The translations under genes were made by a program, and so were the position numbers. The notes beneath the pieces were generated by a model. The model searched no databases, was not told the origin of the DNA, and worked only from the letters and a program-made list of their open reading frames with translations. From contig NZ_FNRJ01000011.1 in NCBI RefSeq assembly GCF_900107855.1, forward strand, positions 1-64,000: DNA of 64,000 nt. Reading direction: 5' to 3'. Positions 1-8,126 of the stretch are shown here, one piece after another. How positions within the stretch are numbered: position 1 is the first letter of the stretch; each line of letters begins with the position of its first letter. This DNA is from Marinobacterium iners DSM 11526 (GTDB lineage: Bacteria; Pseudomonadota; Gammaproteobacteria; Pseudomonadales; Balneatricaceae).

Positions 1-20
1 AAAACGAGCATGCGCGTTTT
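1..20. other. 20-bp near-perfect palindrome at the left edge
   Basis: Bases 1-20 pair with each other around the centre with a single mismatch (positions 7 and 14), with an A4 run at one end and a T4 run at the other. It could be the hairpin terminator of a gene lying left of the window or a protein-binding site. The missing left context prevents a choice. Confidence 0.3.
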
Positions 21-265
21 GCAGCTTTGCCGTGCGTGTTATCCTGCAACGGCCAGACCATAGTTACCTGATACTGAACGATTTTCCCGCCTGTTGCCAG
101 TGACAAATGAGCATCGCTAAGTGACAAAGCAGGCAACACCGGCACGTGGCCTTCAATACACTGTATGAAATCACAGAAACTCAGATCAGCTTGTCCACAG
201 GCCAAGTGGTGCACGGATCGATCAGCTGATTCCTGCGAATGCCTGCAAATTGCGCAAACCAGCAT
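1..265 (-). CDS. possible edge-truncated reading frame, unrecognised
   Basis: Reading leftwards from an ATG at 265-263, the frame stays open for 88 codons to the window edge. The predicted start is rich in cysteine and histidine (MLVCAIC, then HHLACG and CDFIQC), which could mean metal binding, but I recognise no family. No good ribosome binding site precedes the ATG; a GTG eight codons upstream is an alternative. Codon third positions look less GC-rich than in neighbouring genes, which counts against it. The rest of 1-354 shows no other gene and must hold the promoter of the rightward gene at 355. Confidence 0.2.
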   Translation of the reverse strand, partial: MLVCAICRHSQESADRSVHHLACGQADLSFCDFIQCIEGHVPVLPALSLSDAHLSLATGGKIVQYQVTMVWPLQDNTHGKAAKRACSF

Positions 266-354
266 ATCCCGGCCGCTGCCTTTCACCTTTTGCCCGACAC
301 GGAGGTAACATAGGCAGCCTGTAATCTTGCCAACACGGCCAAGCAGGAGTGCCT

Positions 355-672
355 ATGAAAGTCATGATTGATCTCTGTGTTATTCCGATCGGGGTAGGTG
401 TTTCGGTATCCGAGTATGTTACGGCCTGCCAGCGGGTGCTGGAAGATGCCGGTCTTGAACACCAGTTGCATGCCTACGGTACCAACATAGAAGGGGACTG
501 GGATGACGTCATGGCAGCGGTGAAGCGCTGTCACGAAGTTGTCCATGAGATGGGGGCGCCGCGTATCAGCTCGTCCATGCGTCTGGGGACCCGAATCGAC
601 CGGGAACAAAGCATTCAGGATAAAATTCAGAGTGTGGCCGACAAGCTGGCAAACGATTCAGAACTGGGGTGA
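355..672 (+). CDS. MTH1187/YqgV-family thiamine-binding-type protein
   Basis: A 105-residue soluble protein of the thiamine-binding family once called DUF77. The start MKVMIDLCVIPIG followed by SVSEYVTACQRVLEDAG, and the later HEVVHEMGAPRISSSMRLGTR segment, are typical of these small ferredoxin-like beta-alpha-beta proteins, which form oligomers and in some members bind hydroxymethyl-pyrimidine or thiamine. The ligand here is inferred from the family only. ATG 355 is preferred over an upstream GTG at 349 because AGGAG (345-349) sits at the right distance. The stop overlaps the next start, so the two genes are translationally coupled. I saw no TPP riboswitch upstream. Confidence 0.85.
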   Translation: MKVMIDLCVIPIGVGVSVSEYVTACQRVLEDAGLEHQLHAYGTNIEGDWDDVMAAVKRCHEVVHEMGAPRISSSMRLGTRIDREQSIQDKIQSVADKLANDSELG

Positions 673-1196
673 GTGACAGGCCCATGAGCAAGCCCAAAGC
701 GTTCAATTACCTCAGTGGCTACAGTCAGCAGGTTCAGCAGCAGGCACAGGCGTTGCTGGATAACGAAAAGTCCGGCGCCTGGCTATTGAAGAAGTACCCT
801 CAAGCGCATGAACTGGCGTCCGAAAGGGCCCTGTATGACTATGCGCAGGGGATCAAAAACCAGTATATGCGCAGCTCGTCGCCGATCAGCAAGGTGGTCT
901 ACGATGACAAGATACACATCATCAACAATGCCTTGGGTCTGCATACCTATGCGTCGCGGGTGCAGGGCAAGAAGCTGAAATCGAAAAACGAGATTCGGAT
1001 CTCTTCGCTGTTTCGCAAGGTGCCGGAGCCGTTCCTGCGCATGATTCTGGTGCACGAGCTGGCACACCTGCGCGAGAAGGAGCACGACAAAGCGTTCTAC
1101 AAGCTCTGTTGTCACATGGAGCCGGATTACCACCAGCTGGAATTCGAGCTGCGCCTGTACCTGTGTCATCGCGATCGCTTTGGCGATCTCTGGTGA
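669..1196 (+). CDS. YgjP-like M48-type zinc metallopeptidase domain protein
   Basis: A 175-residue soluble protein with a gluzincin motif HELAH at residues 129-133, followed by LREKEHDKAFYKLCCHM, the pattern of YgjP/WLM-type metallopeptidase domains in which two histidines and a downstream residue hold zinc. The family is usually predicted to be an intracellular protease or nuclease-associated factor; the substrate is unknown. The GTG at 669 overlaps the previous stop by four bases; an in-frame ATG at 684 is the alternative start. Tight coupling to the thiamine-binding-type gene suggests joint expression, not necessarily shared function. Confidence 0.85.
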   Translation: MSDRPMSKPKAFNYLSGYSQQVQQQAQALLDNEKSGAWLLKKYPQAHELASERALYDYAQGIKNQYMRSSSPISKVVYDDKIHIINNALGLHTYASRVQGKKLKSKNEIRISSLFRKVPEPFLRMILVHELAHLREKEHDKAFYKLCCHMEPDYHQLEFELRLYLCHRDRFGDLW

Positions 1197-1229
1197 AATT
1201 TAACGGGATGGCGGCACGTACAGGATCAG

Positions 1230-2183
1230 TTATATAAACGTCCATGCCAGTATGCGGGTGATTTTATTACCCTGTTTCATCTCGATTTCTCGCACGTCAA
1301 CGGCGCCAAGTTTGCGGATCAGTTTGGTGGCAGGCTTCAGGTTTTCGGCTTTCGATACCAGGCTGGTGAACCAGCGGCACTGTGTAGAAAAAGCTTGGCT
1401 TTCTTTAATCATCTTCTTAAGGAAAGCCTGTTCGCCGCCCTTGCACCAGAGTTCCGCTGCCTGGCCGCCGAAGTTCAGCCTGGCCGACGTGGCCGTTTTA
1501 TCACCGCGGTTACGTGCCAGGTTGTTGAGTTTACGGCGGGTACCTTTGAGTGCTTCTTCCTGGGAGGCATGGAAGGGCGGGTTGCACACGCTCACATCAA
1601 AAAACTCGCCGGCCTGAATAACCCCCTCAAAGATGTGATTCTTGTCGTGTTGCGTACGCAGGGTGAAGCGCTCTTGCAGACCGGGATTCTTGGCGATAAT
1701 CGCGGCGACGTTATCCAGTGATTGTGGATTGATATCAGAACCCACGCATTGCCAGCCGTATAGCTGGCAGGCGAGTAGCGGGTAGATGCCATTGGCGCCT
1801 GTGCCGATGTCCAGCAAGGTGACGCTGGGCGAGGCATCCGCTTGATTGGCATCAGGCGCGCCAAGGCCAAGCAGGTCTGCAATGTAATGGATGTAGTCGG
1901 CTCGTCCGGGAATGGGCGGGCACAGCGCGCCTTCAGGAATATCCCAGTCAACAATGCTGTAATGCTGCTTTAACAGCGCGGCATTCAGGGCTTTTACCGC
2001 CAGCGGGTCGGCGAAGTCGATAGACAGGTTGCCGTACGCATTCTTGCTGACATATTGGGCCAGCGGAGGGTAGCTGTTGAGCAGTGCAGGAAAATCATAG
2101 CCGTACCTGTGCAGATTTCGCGGGTGCAGGCCTTTGCGATCAGGTTGGGCAGGGCTTTTTTCTGTATGACGGCGTGGGCGCAC
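1230..2183 (-). CDS. rlmF: 23S rRNA (adenine(1618)-N6)-methyltransferase RlmF
   Basis: A 317-residue SAM-dependent methyltransferase that modifies A1618 of 23S rRNA. It carries the family signatures GLHPRNLHR near the N terminus, SIDFADPLAVKALN, the SAM-binding LLDIGTGANGIYPL stretch, and the catalytic NPPF motif of N6-adenine methylases, and ends in an ILAWTF segment as in E. coli YbiN/RlmF. The start is a GTG at 2183; no internal ATG lies before the conserved region and no strong ribosome binding site is seen, so the exact start is uncertain. It diverges from the urea operon and converges with the metallopeptidase gene. Confidence 0.95.
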   Translation of the reverse strand: MRPRRHTEKSPAQPDRKGLHPRNLHRYGYDFPALLNSYPPLAQYVSKNAYGNLSIDFADPLAVKALNAALLKQHYSIVDWDIPEGALCPPIPGRADYIHYIADLLGLGAPDANQADASPSVTLLDIGTGANGIYPLLACQLYGWQCVGSDINPQSLDNVAAIIAKNPGLQERFTLRTQHDKNHIFEGVIQAGEFFDVSVCNPPFHASQEEALKGTRRKLNNLARNRGDKTATSARLNFGGQAAELWCKGGEQAFLKKMIKESQAFSTQCRWFTSLVSKAENLKPATKLIRKLGAVDVREIEMKQGNKITRILAWTFI

Positions 2184-2323
2184 AGCAGTATATCCGAAGT
2201 TCAGGCTTCAACCGGTGGGTGATATCGAGTGAGGCCGAGATTATAGCGCTGGTCCATAAGCAGGGTATACAGGGCCCCTGCCTGCGCTGTTGCGACCCCC
2301 TGCAAGTCCTGTCCCCCGTCCAC

Positions 2324-2339
2324 TACGTCATTTGACGTA
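2324..2339. promoter_or_regulatory. perfect palindrome TACGTCA-tt-TGACGTA, candidate operator
   Basis: Two seven-base arms separated by two bases are exact reverse complements. The site lies 152 bases upstream of the urtA start and touches a TACCCCT heptamer. The shape is that of a dimeric regulator's operator (GntR-, CRP- or response-regulator-like), but the regulator cannot be named from the window. Confidence 0.4.
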
Positions 2340-2388
2340 CCCCTCTGCGTCATTGCGCGCATACCCCCTCTTGCCCCCCTTGGGAATA

Positions 2389-2438
2389 ATCGGTCAGGCA
2401 CTGAGTTGTTTTCCCGGCCTCGTCGAGGCCTGACCGAT
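2389..2438 (+). promoter_or_regulatory. structured urtA leader with two competing stems
   Basis: An 11-bp perfect stem can form between 2389-2399 and 2428-2438 around a 28-base loop. Within it a second perfect hairpin, seven base pairs with a one-base apex, forms from 2416-2422 and 2424-2430 and uses bases 2428-2430 of the outer arm, so the two are mutually exclusive. The element ends 52 bases before the urtA ATG. It may be an attenuation or ligand-sensing leader, or simply a pair of DNA operator half-sites (CGGTCAGGC and its complement). Confidence 0.4.
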
Positions 2439-2490
2439 AACGAAGGTTTCGCCCGCACTGCACGGATGCGGAACCAAAGGGGGTACTGCA

Positions 2491-3777
2491 ATGAAGATCA
2501 AATCACTGGCTGCCGGCGTTGCTCTGACGATTGGCGTTTCTTCTCTGTCCTTCAATGTTCTGGCGGCGGATACCATCAAGGTGGGTGTGCTGCACTCACT
2601 GTCCGGCACCATGGCGATCAGCGAAACCACGCTGAAAGACACCGTATTGATGATGATCGAGGAACAGAACAAGAAGGGCGGACTGCTGGGCAAACAGCTT
2701 GAGCCGGTTGTGGTAGACCCGGCCTCGAACTGGCCGTTGTTCGCCGAAAAAGCGCGTGAGCTGCTGACCCAGGAAGAGGTCGATGTCATCTTCGGCTGCT
2801 GGACCTCGGTATCCCGCAAGTCGGTCCTGCCGGTACTGGAAGAACTGAACGGCCTGATGTTCTATCCGGTGCAGTATGAGGGCGAAGAGTCCTCCAAAAA
2901 TGTCTTTTACACGGGGGCTGCTCCCAACCAGCAGGCGATCCCGGCGGTGGATTACCTGATGAACGAGCTGGGTGCTGAGCGCTGGGTGCTGGCCGGTACC
3001 GACTACGTGTATCCGCGCACCACCAACAAGATCCTCGAAGCCTACCTCAAGTCCAAGGGCGTGGCGGAAGAGGACATCATGATCAACTACACCCCCTTCG
3101 GTCACTCCGACTGGCAGTCGATTGTCTCCGATATCAAGAAGTTTGGCGGTGCCGGCAAGAAGACCGCGGTGGTGTCCACCATCAACGGCGATGCCAACGT
3201 GCCGTTCTACAAGGAGCTGGGCAACCAGGGCGTCTCTTCAGAGGATATCCCGGTGGTGGCCTTCTCCGTGGGTGAAGAAGAGCTGTCCGGTATCGACACC
3301 GGCCCGCTGGTCGGCCACATGGCCGCCTGGAACTACTTCCAGAGCGTGGATACTGACCTCAACAGCGAATTTATCCAGAAATGGCACGCGTTTACCGGTG
3401 ATGACTCGCGTGTGACCAACGACCCGATGGAGGCTACCTATATCGGCTTCAACATGTGGGCGCAGGCAGTAACGGCTGCCGGGACCACCGATGTGGACGC
3501 GGTCGAGCAGGCGATGATCGGCCAGGAAGTACCCAACCTGACTGGCGGCGTTGCCGTGATGAACAAGAACCACCATCTGAGCAAGCCGGTGCTGATCGGT
3601 GAAATTCAGGACGACGGTCAGTTCGAGGTGGTCTGGGAGACCGAAGGTGTCGTGGCGGGTGATGCCTGGTCCGACTTCCTGCCGGGCTCCAAAAATCTGA
3701 TTGCTGATTGGACCGCGCCGATCACATGCGGCAACTACAACGTGGAAACCCAGTCCTGTGGTGGTCAGGCCAACTGA
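2491..3777 (+). CDS. urtA: urea ABC transporter substrate-binding protein UrtA
   Basis: A 428-residue periplasmic binding protein of the branched-chain amino acid/amide type. A signal peptide (residues 1-25, MKIKSLAAGV... to NVLAA) is followed by the mature start DTIKVGVLHSLSGTMAISE. The motifs FGCWTSVSRKSVLPV and FYPVQYEGEESS are characteristic of urea- and amide-binding UrtA/FmdD proteins. It captures external urea and delivers it to UrtBC. The ATG at 2491 follows a G-rich ribosome binding site. It is the first gene of the block, with a GC-rich hairpin downstream that may favour its own transcript, as is common for binding proteins needed in excess. Confidence 0.95.
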   Translation: MKIKSLAAGVALTIGVSSLSFNVLAADTIKVGVLHSLSGTMAISETTLKDTVLMMIEEQNKKGGLLGKQLEPVVVDPASNWPLFAEKARELLTQEEVDVIFGCWTSVSRKSVLPVLEELNGLMFYPVQYEGEESSKNVFYTGAAPNQQAIPAVDYLMNELGAERWVLAGTDYVYPRTTNKILEAYLKSKGVAEEDIMINYTPFGHSDWQSIVSDIKKFGGAGKKTAVVSTINGDANVPFYKELGNQGVSSEDIPVVAFSVGEEELSGIDTGPLVGHMAAWNYFQSVDTDLNSEFIQKWHAFTGDDSRVTNDPMEATYIGFNMWAQAVTAAGTTDVDAVEQAMIGQEVPNLTGGVAVMNKNHHLSKPVLIGEIQDDGQFEVVWETEGVVAGDAWSDFLPGSKNLIADWTAPITCGNYNVETQSCGGQAN

Positions 3778-3791
3778 TCCATCGACTCTCA

Positions 3792-3814
3792 GCGGCCCCG
3801 TCTGACGGGGCCGC
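3792..3814 (+). terminator. GC-rich hairpin between urtA and urtB
   Basis: A perfect 10-bp stem (3792-3801 with 3805-3814) closes a three-base loop and no T run follows. It sits in the 61-base gap between urtA and urtB. It is more likely a partial terminator or an mRNA 3' stabiliser that raises UrtA relative to UrtBCDE than a full terminator, since the downstream genes have no other obvious promoter. Confidence 0.6.
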
Positions 3815-3838
3815 CTGCACAACTTCTGGAGTGACCCC

Positions 3839-5452
3839 GTGAAACGATTACTGGCGATCTGCTGTTACTGCTTCGGCCTGCTGCTGTCGTTGTCGGCAAC
3901 GGCCGCCGAAAAACCTTTGCCACCCGCGCTGGCTCCGCATCTGGAGGCGCTGACCGAGGCGTCCCTGAGCCAGACGATACCGGTGCTCGAAACCCTGGAA
4001 GCCGAAGGGGGGGAGGCGGTGCAACCGCTGTTTCTCCATCTGCTGGAGGGGGATCTGTATTTCATCAAGTCCAGCCGCCAGGTGATTGCCGTCACCGAAT
4101 CGGCCGGCAAGGATACCTTCATCGACATGCTCAGCGGTGTGGAAATCGAACCGCTGTCCAGTCGTGAGATCAAGAAAATTCGCGTCAACAACCGTCTGCG
4201 AGGCCATCTGCGTGATGCTATCGCACGCCTTCAGTTGGGCTCCGCCAGTGCATCGGTGCGTGAAAGCGCCGTGCGTGCACTGTTGTCTGACCTGGATGCG
4301 AATACCCTCAGTGTCATTCGTGAGGCGCGCCTGAATGAAAGCGCCGCAAACGTCCGTGAGGTGATGGACATGGCGCTGGCCCTGAACCGCCTCAACACCG
4401 CTGCAGAAGCGTCGGACCGCATTGAAGCGATCGGCCAGCTGGAGGGCAGCCTTGAAGGTGATGTGCGCAACGCGCTGAACCGCATTGCCGACAACGACCC
4501 TTCACCTCAGGTACAGCAGGCCGCGCAGAAGGCATTAGTTGGAATCGAGCAGAAGGTTGAGTTCTACGCTTTCATCGACCAGCTGTTTTTCGGCCTGAGC
4601 CTCGGCTCCGTGTTGTTGCTGGCGGCGATTGGTCTGGCGATTACCTTTGGCGTGATGGGCGTGATCAACATGGCTCACGGCGAGATGATCATGCTGGGGG
4701 CCTACACCACTTACGTGGTACAGCTGTTGATGCCGAACCATATCGAATATTCGCTCTGGGTTGCCATTCCGGCCGCTTTCGTTGTGTCCGGCATGGCCGG
4801 TGTACTGCTGGAACGTCTGGTAATCCGTCATCTGCATGGCCGCCCGCTGGAAACCCTGCTGGCAACCTTCGGGGTCAGTCTGATCCTGCAGCAGCTGGTC
4901 CGGACGGTGTTTTCGCCACTGAACCGTCAGGTAGCATCGCCCGAATGGATGAGCGGCTCCTGGGAGATCAACCCGGTCCTGTCGCTGACGCTGAACCGTC
5001 TTTATATCCTCGCCTTCGCGCTGCTGGTGTTCTTTGCGCTGATGATGTTGCTGAAGAAAAGCTCGCTGGGTCTCAATGTGCGGGCTGTTTCCCAGAATCG
5101 CAGCATGGCCAAATCCATGGGCATTCCCACCGGCCGCGTTGATGCGCTGACCTTCGGTCTGGGCTCCGGTATCGCCGGCATCGCCGGGGTGGCGCTGAGC
5201 CAGCTGACCAACGTGGGGCCGAATCTGGGCCAGTCCTACATCATCGATTCCTTCATGGTGGTGGTGTTTGGTGGCGTGGGCAACCTGTGGGGCACGCTCG
5301 TTGCGGCGTTCTCGCTCGGTATCGCCAACAAGTTCCTGGAGCCGGTCACCGGTGCCGTCCTCGCGAGCATTCTGGTGCTGGTCTTCATCATCCTGTTTAT
5401 CCAGAAGCGTCCCAAGGGACTCTTCCCGCAGAAAGGGAGGGCGGCTGAATGA
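3839..5452 (+). CDS. urtB: urea ABC transporter permease UrtB
   Basis: A 537-residue inner-membrane permease of the LivH type. It has a cleavable-looking N terminus (residues 1-22), a long helical extracytoplasmic domain of about 200 residues with HEAT-like helices, then about eight membrane segments from residue 245 on, beginning FFGLSLGSVLLLAAIGLAITFGVMG. The INMAHGEMIMLGAY segment is the usual UrtB/LivH signature. The long N-terminal domain is normal for UrtB and absent in LivH. The start is a GTG at 3839 after TGGAG. Its stop overlaps urtC by four bases. Confidence 0.95.
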   Translation: MKRLLAICCYCFGLLLSLSATAAEKPLPPALAPHLEALTEASLSQTIPVLETLEAEGGEAVQPLFLHLLEGDLYFIKSSRQVIAVTESAGKDTFIDMLSGVEIEPLSSREIKKIRVNNRLRGHLRDAIARLQLGSASASVRESAVRALLSDLDANTLSVIREARLNESAANVREVMDMALALNRLNTAAEASDRIEAIGQLEGSLEGDVRNALNRIADNDPSPQVQQAAQKALVGIEQKVEFYAFIDQLFFGLSLGSVLLLAAIGLAITFGVMGVINMAHGEMIMLGAYTTYVVQLLMPNHIEYSLWVAIPAAFVVSGMAGVLLERLVIRHLHGRPLETLLATFGVSLILQQLVRTVFSPLNRQVASPEWMSGSWEINPVLSLTLNRLYILAFALLVFFALMMLLKKSSLGLNVRAVSQNRSMAKSMGIPTGRVDALTFGLGSGIAGIAGVALSQLTNVGPNLGQSYIIDSFMVVVFGGVGNLWGTLVAAFSLGIANKFLEPVTGAVLASILVLVFIILFIQKRPKGLFPQKGRAAE

Positions 5453-6594
5453 ACTGGCTGACTCAGCTATTTGCCGCCGGTCGTACCCCCGGTAACCGGG
5501 TACTGCCATTCGTGATCGTGTTGCTTGGCGTCACCACGCTGGCGTCAATGGCCAACCTGATGCTGCCGGAAAGCTCGCCGCTGCACGTCAGCACCTACAC
5601 CATCACCTTGCTGGGCAAGTATCTCTCCTATGCGATGCTGGCGCTTGCGGTGGATGTGATCTGGGGTTACTGCGGCATCCTCAGTCTGGGCCACGGGGCG
5701 TTCTTCGCGCTTGGCGGCTATGCCATGGGCATGTACCTGATGCGCCAGATCGGTGATCGTGGCGTGTACGGCAACCCGGATCTGCCGGACTTCATGGTGT
5801 TCCTCAACTGGGATAGCCTGCCCTGGTACTGGATGGGCATGGACCAGTTCTGGTTTGCCATGCTGATGGTGCTGGCCGTGCCCGGGCTGCTGGCGTTCGT
5901 GTTCGGCTGGCTGGCATTCCGCTCCCGTGTGACCGGTGTCTACCTGTCGATCATGACTCAGGCGTTGACCTATGCGCTGATGCTCGCCTTCTTTCGCAAC
6001 GAGATGGGATTTGGCGGCAACAACGGCCTGACCGACTTCAAGGAGATTCTGGGGTTCGATCTGCAGTCCGATACCACCCGCGTGGCCCTGTTTGTCACCA
6101 CGGCGCTGGTGCTCTGCGCGGTGTATGTCATCAGTCATCTGATTCTCAAGTCCCGCATGGGCAAGGTGATCGTGGCGATCCGTGACGGCGAGGCCCGTGC
6201 CCGTTTCCTGGGCTACCGCACCGACCGCTACAAAGTATGGCTGTTCGTCTTTTCCGCCCTGATTGCGGCCATGGCAGGTGCGCTCTACGTGCCTCAGGTC
6301 GGCATCATCAACCCGGGCGAGTTCTCGCCGCTCAACTCCATCGAAGTGGTGGTTTGGGTCGCGGTGGGTGGGCGCGGCACGCTGTATGGCGCGGTTATCG
6401 GTGCACTCCTGGTCAACTACGCCAAGACCCGCTTTACCGCCATTATGCCGGAAGGCTGGCTGTTTGCACTGGGGGCGCTCTTCGTTCTGGTAACGCTTTA
6501 TCTGCCCAAGGGACTGGTCGGGCTGCGAGGACAGTTGGCAGCGCGTCGTAACAACAAGGCCGGCAAGGCAGTAAAACAGGAGGTGCACTCATGA
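5449..6594 (+). CDS. urtC: urea ABC transporter permease UrtC
   Basis: A 381-residue inner-membrane permease of the LivM type that pairs with UrtB to form the urea channel. It has about ten hydrophobic segments, the conserved CGILSLGHGAFFALGGYAMGMYL region, and the EAA-like cytoplasmic loop with AIRDGEARARFLGY that contacts the ATPases. Its ATGA start overlaps the urtB stop and its own stop overlaps urtD in the same way, so the permease and ATPase genes are translationally coupled. Confidence 0.95.
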   Translation: MNWLTQLFAAGRTPGNRVLPFVIVLLGVTTLASMANLMLPESSPLHVSTYTITLLGKYLSYAMLALAVDVIWGYCGILSLGHGAFFALGGYAMGMYLMRQIGDRGVYGNPDLPDFMVFLNWDSLPWYWMGMDQFWFAMLMVLAVPGLLAFVFGWLAFRSRVTGVYLSIMTQALTYALMLAFFRNEMGFGGNNGLTDFKEILGFDLQSDTTRVALFVTTALVLCAVYVISHLILKSRMGKVIVAIRDGEARARFLGYRTDRYKVWLFVFSALIAAMAGALYVPQVGIINPGEFSPLNSIEVVVWVAVGGRGTLYGAVIGALLVNYAKTRFTAIMPEGWLFALGALFVLVTLYLPKGLVGLRGQLAARRNNKAGKAVKQEVHS

Positions 6595-7424
6595 CCGCAC
6601 TGGACAACGCGCGCGAACTGATGCGCCCCGACCGCGTCTGGCCCTTTCTGATCCCGCCGGCAGCCCCGGTCGATGTATCGCATCAGGTGCTGCTGTACGT
6701 GGAAGGGTTAAGTGTCAGCTTTGATGGCTTCAAGGCTTTGAATGATCTCAACCTGTATATCAATGATGGCGAGCTGCGTTGCCTGATCGGTGCCAACGGG
6801 GCTGGCAAGACCACCCTGATGGACGTCATCACCGGCAAAACGCGCTGCGACCAGGGCAGTGTCTACTTTGGCCAGACCATCAACCTGCTGGAAAAATCCG
6901 AGCCGGAGATTGCCCAGCTGGGCATCGGTCGCAAGTTCCAGAAGCCGACGGTATTCGAGGCGCACACGGTGTTCGACAACCTGGAGATGTCGCTGAAGAC
7001 AGCCAAGGGGATCTGGCAAACGCTGATGGCGCGCCTGGCCCCACGCGAGCTGGATCTGATCGACAGGGTACTGGAGACCATCGGCCTCAAGGACCAGCGC
7101 TTCATGCGAGCCGGTGCACTGTCGCACGGTCAGAAGCAATGGCTGGAGATCGGCATGTTGCTGGTGGCCGAGCCGCGACTGCTGCTGATTGACGAGCCGG
7201 TGGCGGGCATGACGGCGGAAGAAACCGAAAAAACCGCTGAACTGCTGACCTCACTGGCGGGCGAGCACACCGTTGTGGTGGTGGAACACGACATGGAGTT
7301 TGTGCGCAGCATCGCCCGTACCGTCACCGTACTGCATCAAGGCACTGTATTGGCCGAGGGCACCATGGAGCAGGTGCAAAACAACCGTGACGTCATCGAA
7401 GTGTATTTGGGAGAGGGCGCATGA
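6591..7424 (+). CDS. urtD: urea ABC transporter ATP-binding protein UrtD
   Basis: A 277-residue ABC ATPase of the LivG type. Walker A is GANGAGKTT, the ABC signature reads LSHGQKQWLEIGM, and Walker B is LLLIDEPVAGMT followed by VVVVEHDMEFV. The N-terminal 40 residues before the ABC domain are typical of UrtD and absent in LivG. It works with UrtE to power urea import through UrtBC. It overlaps both neighbours by four bases. Confidence 0.95.
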   Translation: MTALDNARELMRPDRVWPFLIPPAAPVDVSHQVLLYVEGLSVSFDGFKALNDLNLYINDGELRCLIGANGAGKTTLMDVITGKTRCDQGSVYFGQTINLLEKSEPEIAQLGIGRKFQKPTVFEAHTVFDNLEMSLKTAKGIWQTLMARLAPRELDLIDRVLETIGLKDQRFMRAGALSHGQKQWLEIGMLLVAEPRLLLIDEPVAGMTAEETEKTAELLTSLAGEHTVVVVEHDMEFVRSIARTVTVLHQGTVLAEGTMEQVQNNRDVIEVYLGEGA

Positions 7425-8116
7425 TCTCCATCCACAATGTAAACCAGCTCTATGGTGGTACCCAGATCCTCTGGGATCTGGATCTGGAAATAGAGCAGGG
7501 GTCCTGTACCTGCATCATGGGCCGCAACGGGGTCGGCAAGACCACCCTGCTCAAGTGCCTGATGGGGCTGCTGCCGATTCAGAGCGGCGAGATCCTGATG
7601 GAAGGGCAGGCGCTGCACACGCGTCCAGCCGAATATCGTGCCCGTGCCGGTATTGGCTACGTGCCTCAGGGGCGTGACATCTTTCCGCTGCTGACGGTTG
7701 AGGAAAACCTGCGTATCGGTTTGCCGATCCGCAAGGACAAGGCAAGGGATATTCCCGACAAGATTTTTGAGCTGTTCCCGGTACTGGGCGAGATGATGCA
7801 CCGTCGTGGCGGAGATCTGTCCGGCGGTCAGCAACAGCAGCTGGCCATCGGCCGTGCGCTGGTGCTTGATCCCAAGGTGCTGATTCTGGATGAGCCCAAC
7901 GAGGGCATCCAGCCCAACATCGTCAAACAGATTGGCGACGTCATCCTCAAGCTCAACGAGGAGGAGGGGCTGACCGTGATCCTGGTGGAGCAGAAGCTCG
8001 GCTTTGCCCGACGTGTCGGCAAGGAGTTCCGCCTGATGGAAAAGGGGCGGATTGTCGCGGCAGATCGCATGGATAACCTCAATGATGAGCTGATTCGTCA
8101 GTATCTGGCGGTCTGA
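7421..8116 (+). CDS. urtE: urea ABC transporter ATP-binding protein UrtE
   Basis: A 231-residue ABC ATPase of the LivF type. Walker A is GRNGVGKTT, the Q-loop region YVPQGRDIFP is well conserved, the signature is LSGGQQQQLAIGRAL, and Walker B is VLILDEPNEGIQP; the NEGIQP variant is characteristic of UrtE. It completes the importer. Only ten bases separate its stop from ureD, which links transport and hydrolysis in one transcription unit. Confidence 0.95.
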   Translation: MISIHNVNQLYGGTQILWDLDLEIEQGSCTCIMGRNGVGKTTLLKCLMGLLPIQSGEILMEGQALHTRPAEYRARAGIGYVPQGRDIFPLLTVEENLRIGLPIRKDKARDIPDKIFELFPVLGEMMHRRGGDLSGGQQQQLAIGRALVLDPKVLILDEPNEGIQPNIVKQIGDVILKLNEEEGLTVILVEQKLGFARRVGKEFRLMEKGRIVAADRMDNLNDELIRQYLAV

Positions 8117-8126
8117 GGAGTGCAGG

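Larger units (their letters stand above)
2184..2490 (+). promoter_or_regulatory. 307-bp rlmF-urtA intergenic region with cytosine runs and inverted repeats
   Basis: No gene is seen here. The middle holds several cytosine runs (2296-2300, 2313-2317, 2340-2343, 2364-2368, 2374-2379), two of which form TACCCC heptamers (2338-2344, 2362-2368) resembling NarL-type half-sites, next to a perfect palindrome (2324-2339). A structured leader follows at 2389-2438. I could not fix a convincing sigma70 or sigma54 promoter. As the only sizeable gap ahead of the urea block, it most likely carries the operon's main nitrogen- or urea-responsive control. Confidence 0.55.

Noticed and set aside
2397-2410. sigma54-like GG-N10-GC element ahead of urtA
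   Set aside because: GG at 2397-2398 is followed ten bases later by TT, not GC; the invariant -12 element is missing.
4535-6588. Long minus-strand frames (324 and 347 codons) opposite urtB and urtC
   Set aside because: They are rich in His, Gln and Arg, resemble no protein and mirror two strongly recognised permease genes; they are antisense shadows.
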